From the NCBI GenBank assembly GCA_013399895.1, contig VXBA01001027.1, positions 1,754,374 to 1,818,373 on the forward strand: DNA of 64,000 nucleotides. Direction: 5' to 3'. Source of the stretch: Serilophus lunatus. Lineage: Eukaryota; Chordata; Aves; Passeriformes; Eurylaimidae. The notes below the pieces were generated by a model, which saw only the letters and a list, made by a program, of their open reading frames with translations, had not been told where the DNA came from and ran no database searches. Position numbers and translations under genes: made by a program. Of the stretch, positions 62,469 through 64,000 are shown one piece after another (within the stretch, counting starts at the first letter, position 1; every line of letters begins with the position of its first letter).

Positions 62469-64000
62469 TGTGTGTTTTGCTCTTTCCTGATGAAGTACAA
62501 CCTACATCTGGGTGCCTCCAGCACAGCAGGACATTCCCCACTGTCACAGCCATCAGGACAATTACAATATTCTCTTCTTGACTGGTGAATGTTCAAATGT
62601 GGAAGCGCTGCATGAGGGAAGGCTTTCAACGTGGGAGCTGCACAGAGGGCTCTTGGTCAACACAAAACAAAGCCCAGCAACACTTTAGAATAAAATCTTC
62701 ACAATTAATGCTTTTTACCAGCATGATCCCAAGCAAAAGAGCATTCTTGCAGTTAAATATTTCTAAAGAGGTGTATTGGTTCTGTCTGCCAAGATTAACC
62801 CATTACAAGAGGTAAATGGTTCCTATTTCAAGGAGTTTGAGTGCTCCTCTCACTCCACCCAATCTTTACTAAACAGTATATATTTACTAGCAATTATAAT
62901 ATCCCTTTTTCTCTTTTTTCTTGCTCCTTTCCTAGAAAAAGCTGTAGAATTAAGAGCACTCAGTATCTATATTAGAAATAGCGGTGCTTAAAATCAAACA
63001 CATAACCCCTGCTCCCCAACAGAGGTGGGAAAGGCATAGCACTTTGCAGAATCAAGCCCAACAGAAAAGGTAATAAGAATTTAACTGTTTCCAAAAGGTC
63101 TCATAGATGAGTATATTTGAGGGAGAAAATCTACTAAAATTTTAACAGCTAGATGGCATAAATAAGTAAGAAGGGGTTGGTTTTTTTCAATTAACTGTCT
63201 CTAGCCCAGAGCTAGAGTCTCAAACGCGTTTACAATGAAGTGATACTCCAGTTCACATCTGTCAACAGCTGCACAATTATTAAAATCGTCTGAACTCTGG
63301 AGCTACAGACTGGATGGCTTAGATGGGGCAGTCTGCCATAAAGTACAGAAGCAAGGCACTTGCATCTAGTCAGGGTCCAGGTTTGCAGCAGTTTCTCCCT
63401 GCCCTCCACCCCCTTCAGTTACTTCACTATAGAAGCGAATTGACACTATGTGGCTTTTGCCATCTCTGATTAGGAGAATTCCAGAGTATCCACAGTGCTA
63501 CTCGTAGTTTGCTGTAATAAACCTTGTAGAAACTTATAGTTCTTTACCAGTTAATGAGTTTTGGCTGAATTCAACCAAAAGCATCCGAATTTGTTGAGAG
63601 GTAGACTGACAGTACCCTCACCTGGCCTTAATCTCACAGAGTTCCACTAGACAGCCAATTTATGGGTCAACATAGCATTAAGAAAGTCAATCCTGCACTA
63701 ACAAAAAGCAATTCCACCTTCTAGCTAAGCACCTAAAAGGAGTGGGATGAATTTTCCCCAGAAGGGGAGCACCACTGACTCCAGCAGGAGCACAGAGCAG
63801 ATCCCAAGGGTATAGACAGATGAATTTAAAAGACATGGTGAGGCCAAGATCTTGCCCACTACACTGGAATGAGATTTACTGAAAACTTGCATGAAAACCT
63901 ATTTGTAGTGATAGAAGGTTTGGGGACATTTTCTCCTCAGCATCCACACATAGGACCCATGCCATGCTGGGAGACCCCATCCTTCATGCAAAGGATTCTC
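62469..64000. other. Non-coding DNA to window end
   Basis: No gene recognised. At about 63020-63060 (GCACTTTGCAGAATCAAGCCC) and about 63765-63800 (CCACTGACTCCAGCAGGAGC) the text is reminiscent of old amniote interspersed repeats that carry TTTGCAGAATCAGGCCC and ATTGACTTCAATGGGAGC words. The match is too eroded to call. Confidence 0.55.

Noticed and set aside
62288..62629. Frames encoding His-Thr and Cys-Val repeats
   Set aside because: They are translations of the (CA)n microsatellite at 62401-62468 and its complement.
1..64000. Open frames of 60-136 codons on both strands as genes
   Set aside because: They are scattered on both strands, overlap each other, often begin on GTG or TTG, show no domains and sit in AT-rich vertebrate DNA without promoters or splice structure. 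They fit chance.
1..64000. CRISPR array, prokaryotic operon, tRNA, rRNA, U6 or 5S genes
   Set aside because: No regularly spaced repeats, no tRNA cloverleaf with A and B boxes, and none of the conserved U6 or 5S words were seen on either strand.
1..64000. Endogenous retrovirus or intact LINE
   Set aside because: No paired LTRs, no primer-binding site next to a terminal repeat and no YXDD reverse-transcriptase motif in any longer frame.

Overview
This window reads as non-coding vertebrate DNA, most likely an intron or gene desert of an amniote and probably a bird. It is AT-rich (about 60% A+T by eye), CpG-poor, full of in-frame stops, and has no operon, ribosome-binding-site or prokaryotic gene structure. 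It holds short microsatellites, A-rich and T-rich simple tracts, and a few heavily decayed interspersed repeats of the MIR/CORE-SINE type that are shared across amniotes. I saw no mammalian Alu or L1, no intact retroelement, no reverse-transcriptase motif and no retroviral LTR pair. So little young repeat DNA in 64 kb fits a bird better than a mammal, turtle or squamate. The species, chromosome and neighbouring gene cannot be read from the window.

No protein-coding gene, exon or structured RNA gene could be recognised. The longest stop-free frame is 254 codons on the + strand at 20584-21348, in a GC-richer block. The next longest are about 190 codons on the - strand at 56371-56940 (139 from its first ATG) and 145 codons on the - strand at 54255-54692. 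None matches a family I know. Many of the longer frames open on GTG or TTG, not ATG, which further weakens them as vertebrate coding sequence.

Layout. 1-10 kb is featureless apart from a (CA)n, purine tracts and T/A simple repeats. 10-16 kb has a two-copy tandem repeat, a hairpin, a MIR-like relic at about 10.8 kb, a dense cluster of homeodomain-type motifs at about 12.2-12.6 kb, and a palindromic repeat relic at about 15.8 kb. 16-30 kb has the long open frame (20.6-21.3 kb), a 14-bp RFX-like palindrome (26.03 kb), two motif clusters (24.8 and 29.0 kb) and a pair of alternative hairpins (29.2 kb). 30-46 kb has A-rich tracts, a CTCF-core match (34.49 kb), a purine tract (37.2 kb) and an enhancer-like AT-rich block with an internal tandem duplication (37.6-38.0 kb). 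46-64 kb has a 14-bp tandem repeat, two more MIR-like relics (48.1 and 51.4 kb), a perfect 12-bp hairpin (53.1 kb), a second CTCF-core match (54.0 kb) and the longest microsatellite (62.4 kb).

The most interesting aspect is regulatory: several 150-450 bp blocks that look like conserved non-coding elements, plus two CTCF-core matches in the same orientation about 19.5 kb apart. This is inference from motif content; no alignment was possible. I found no sign of a new biological system.
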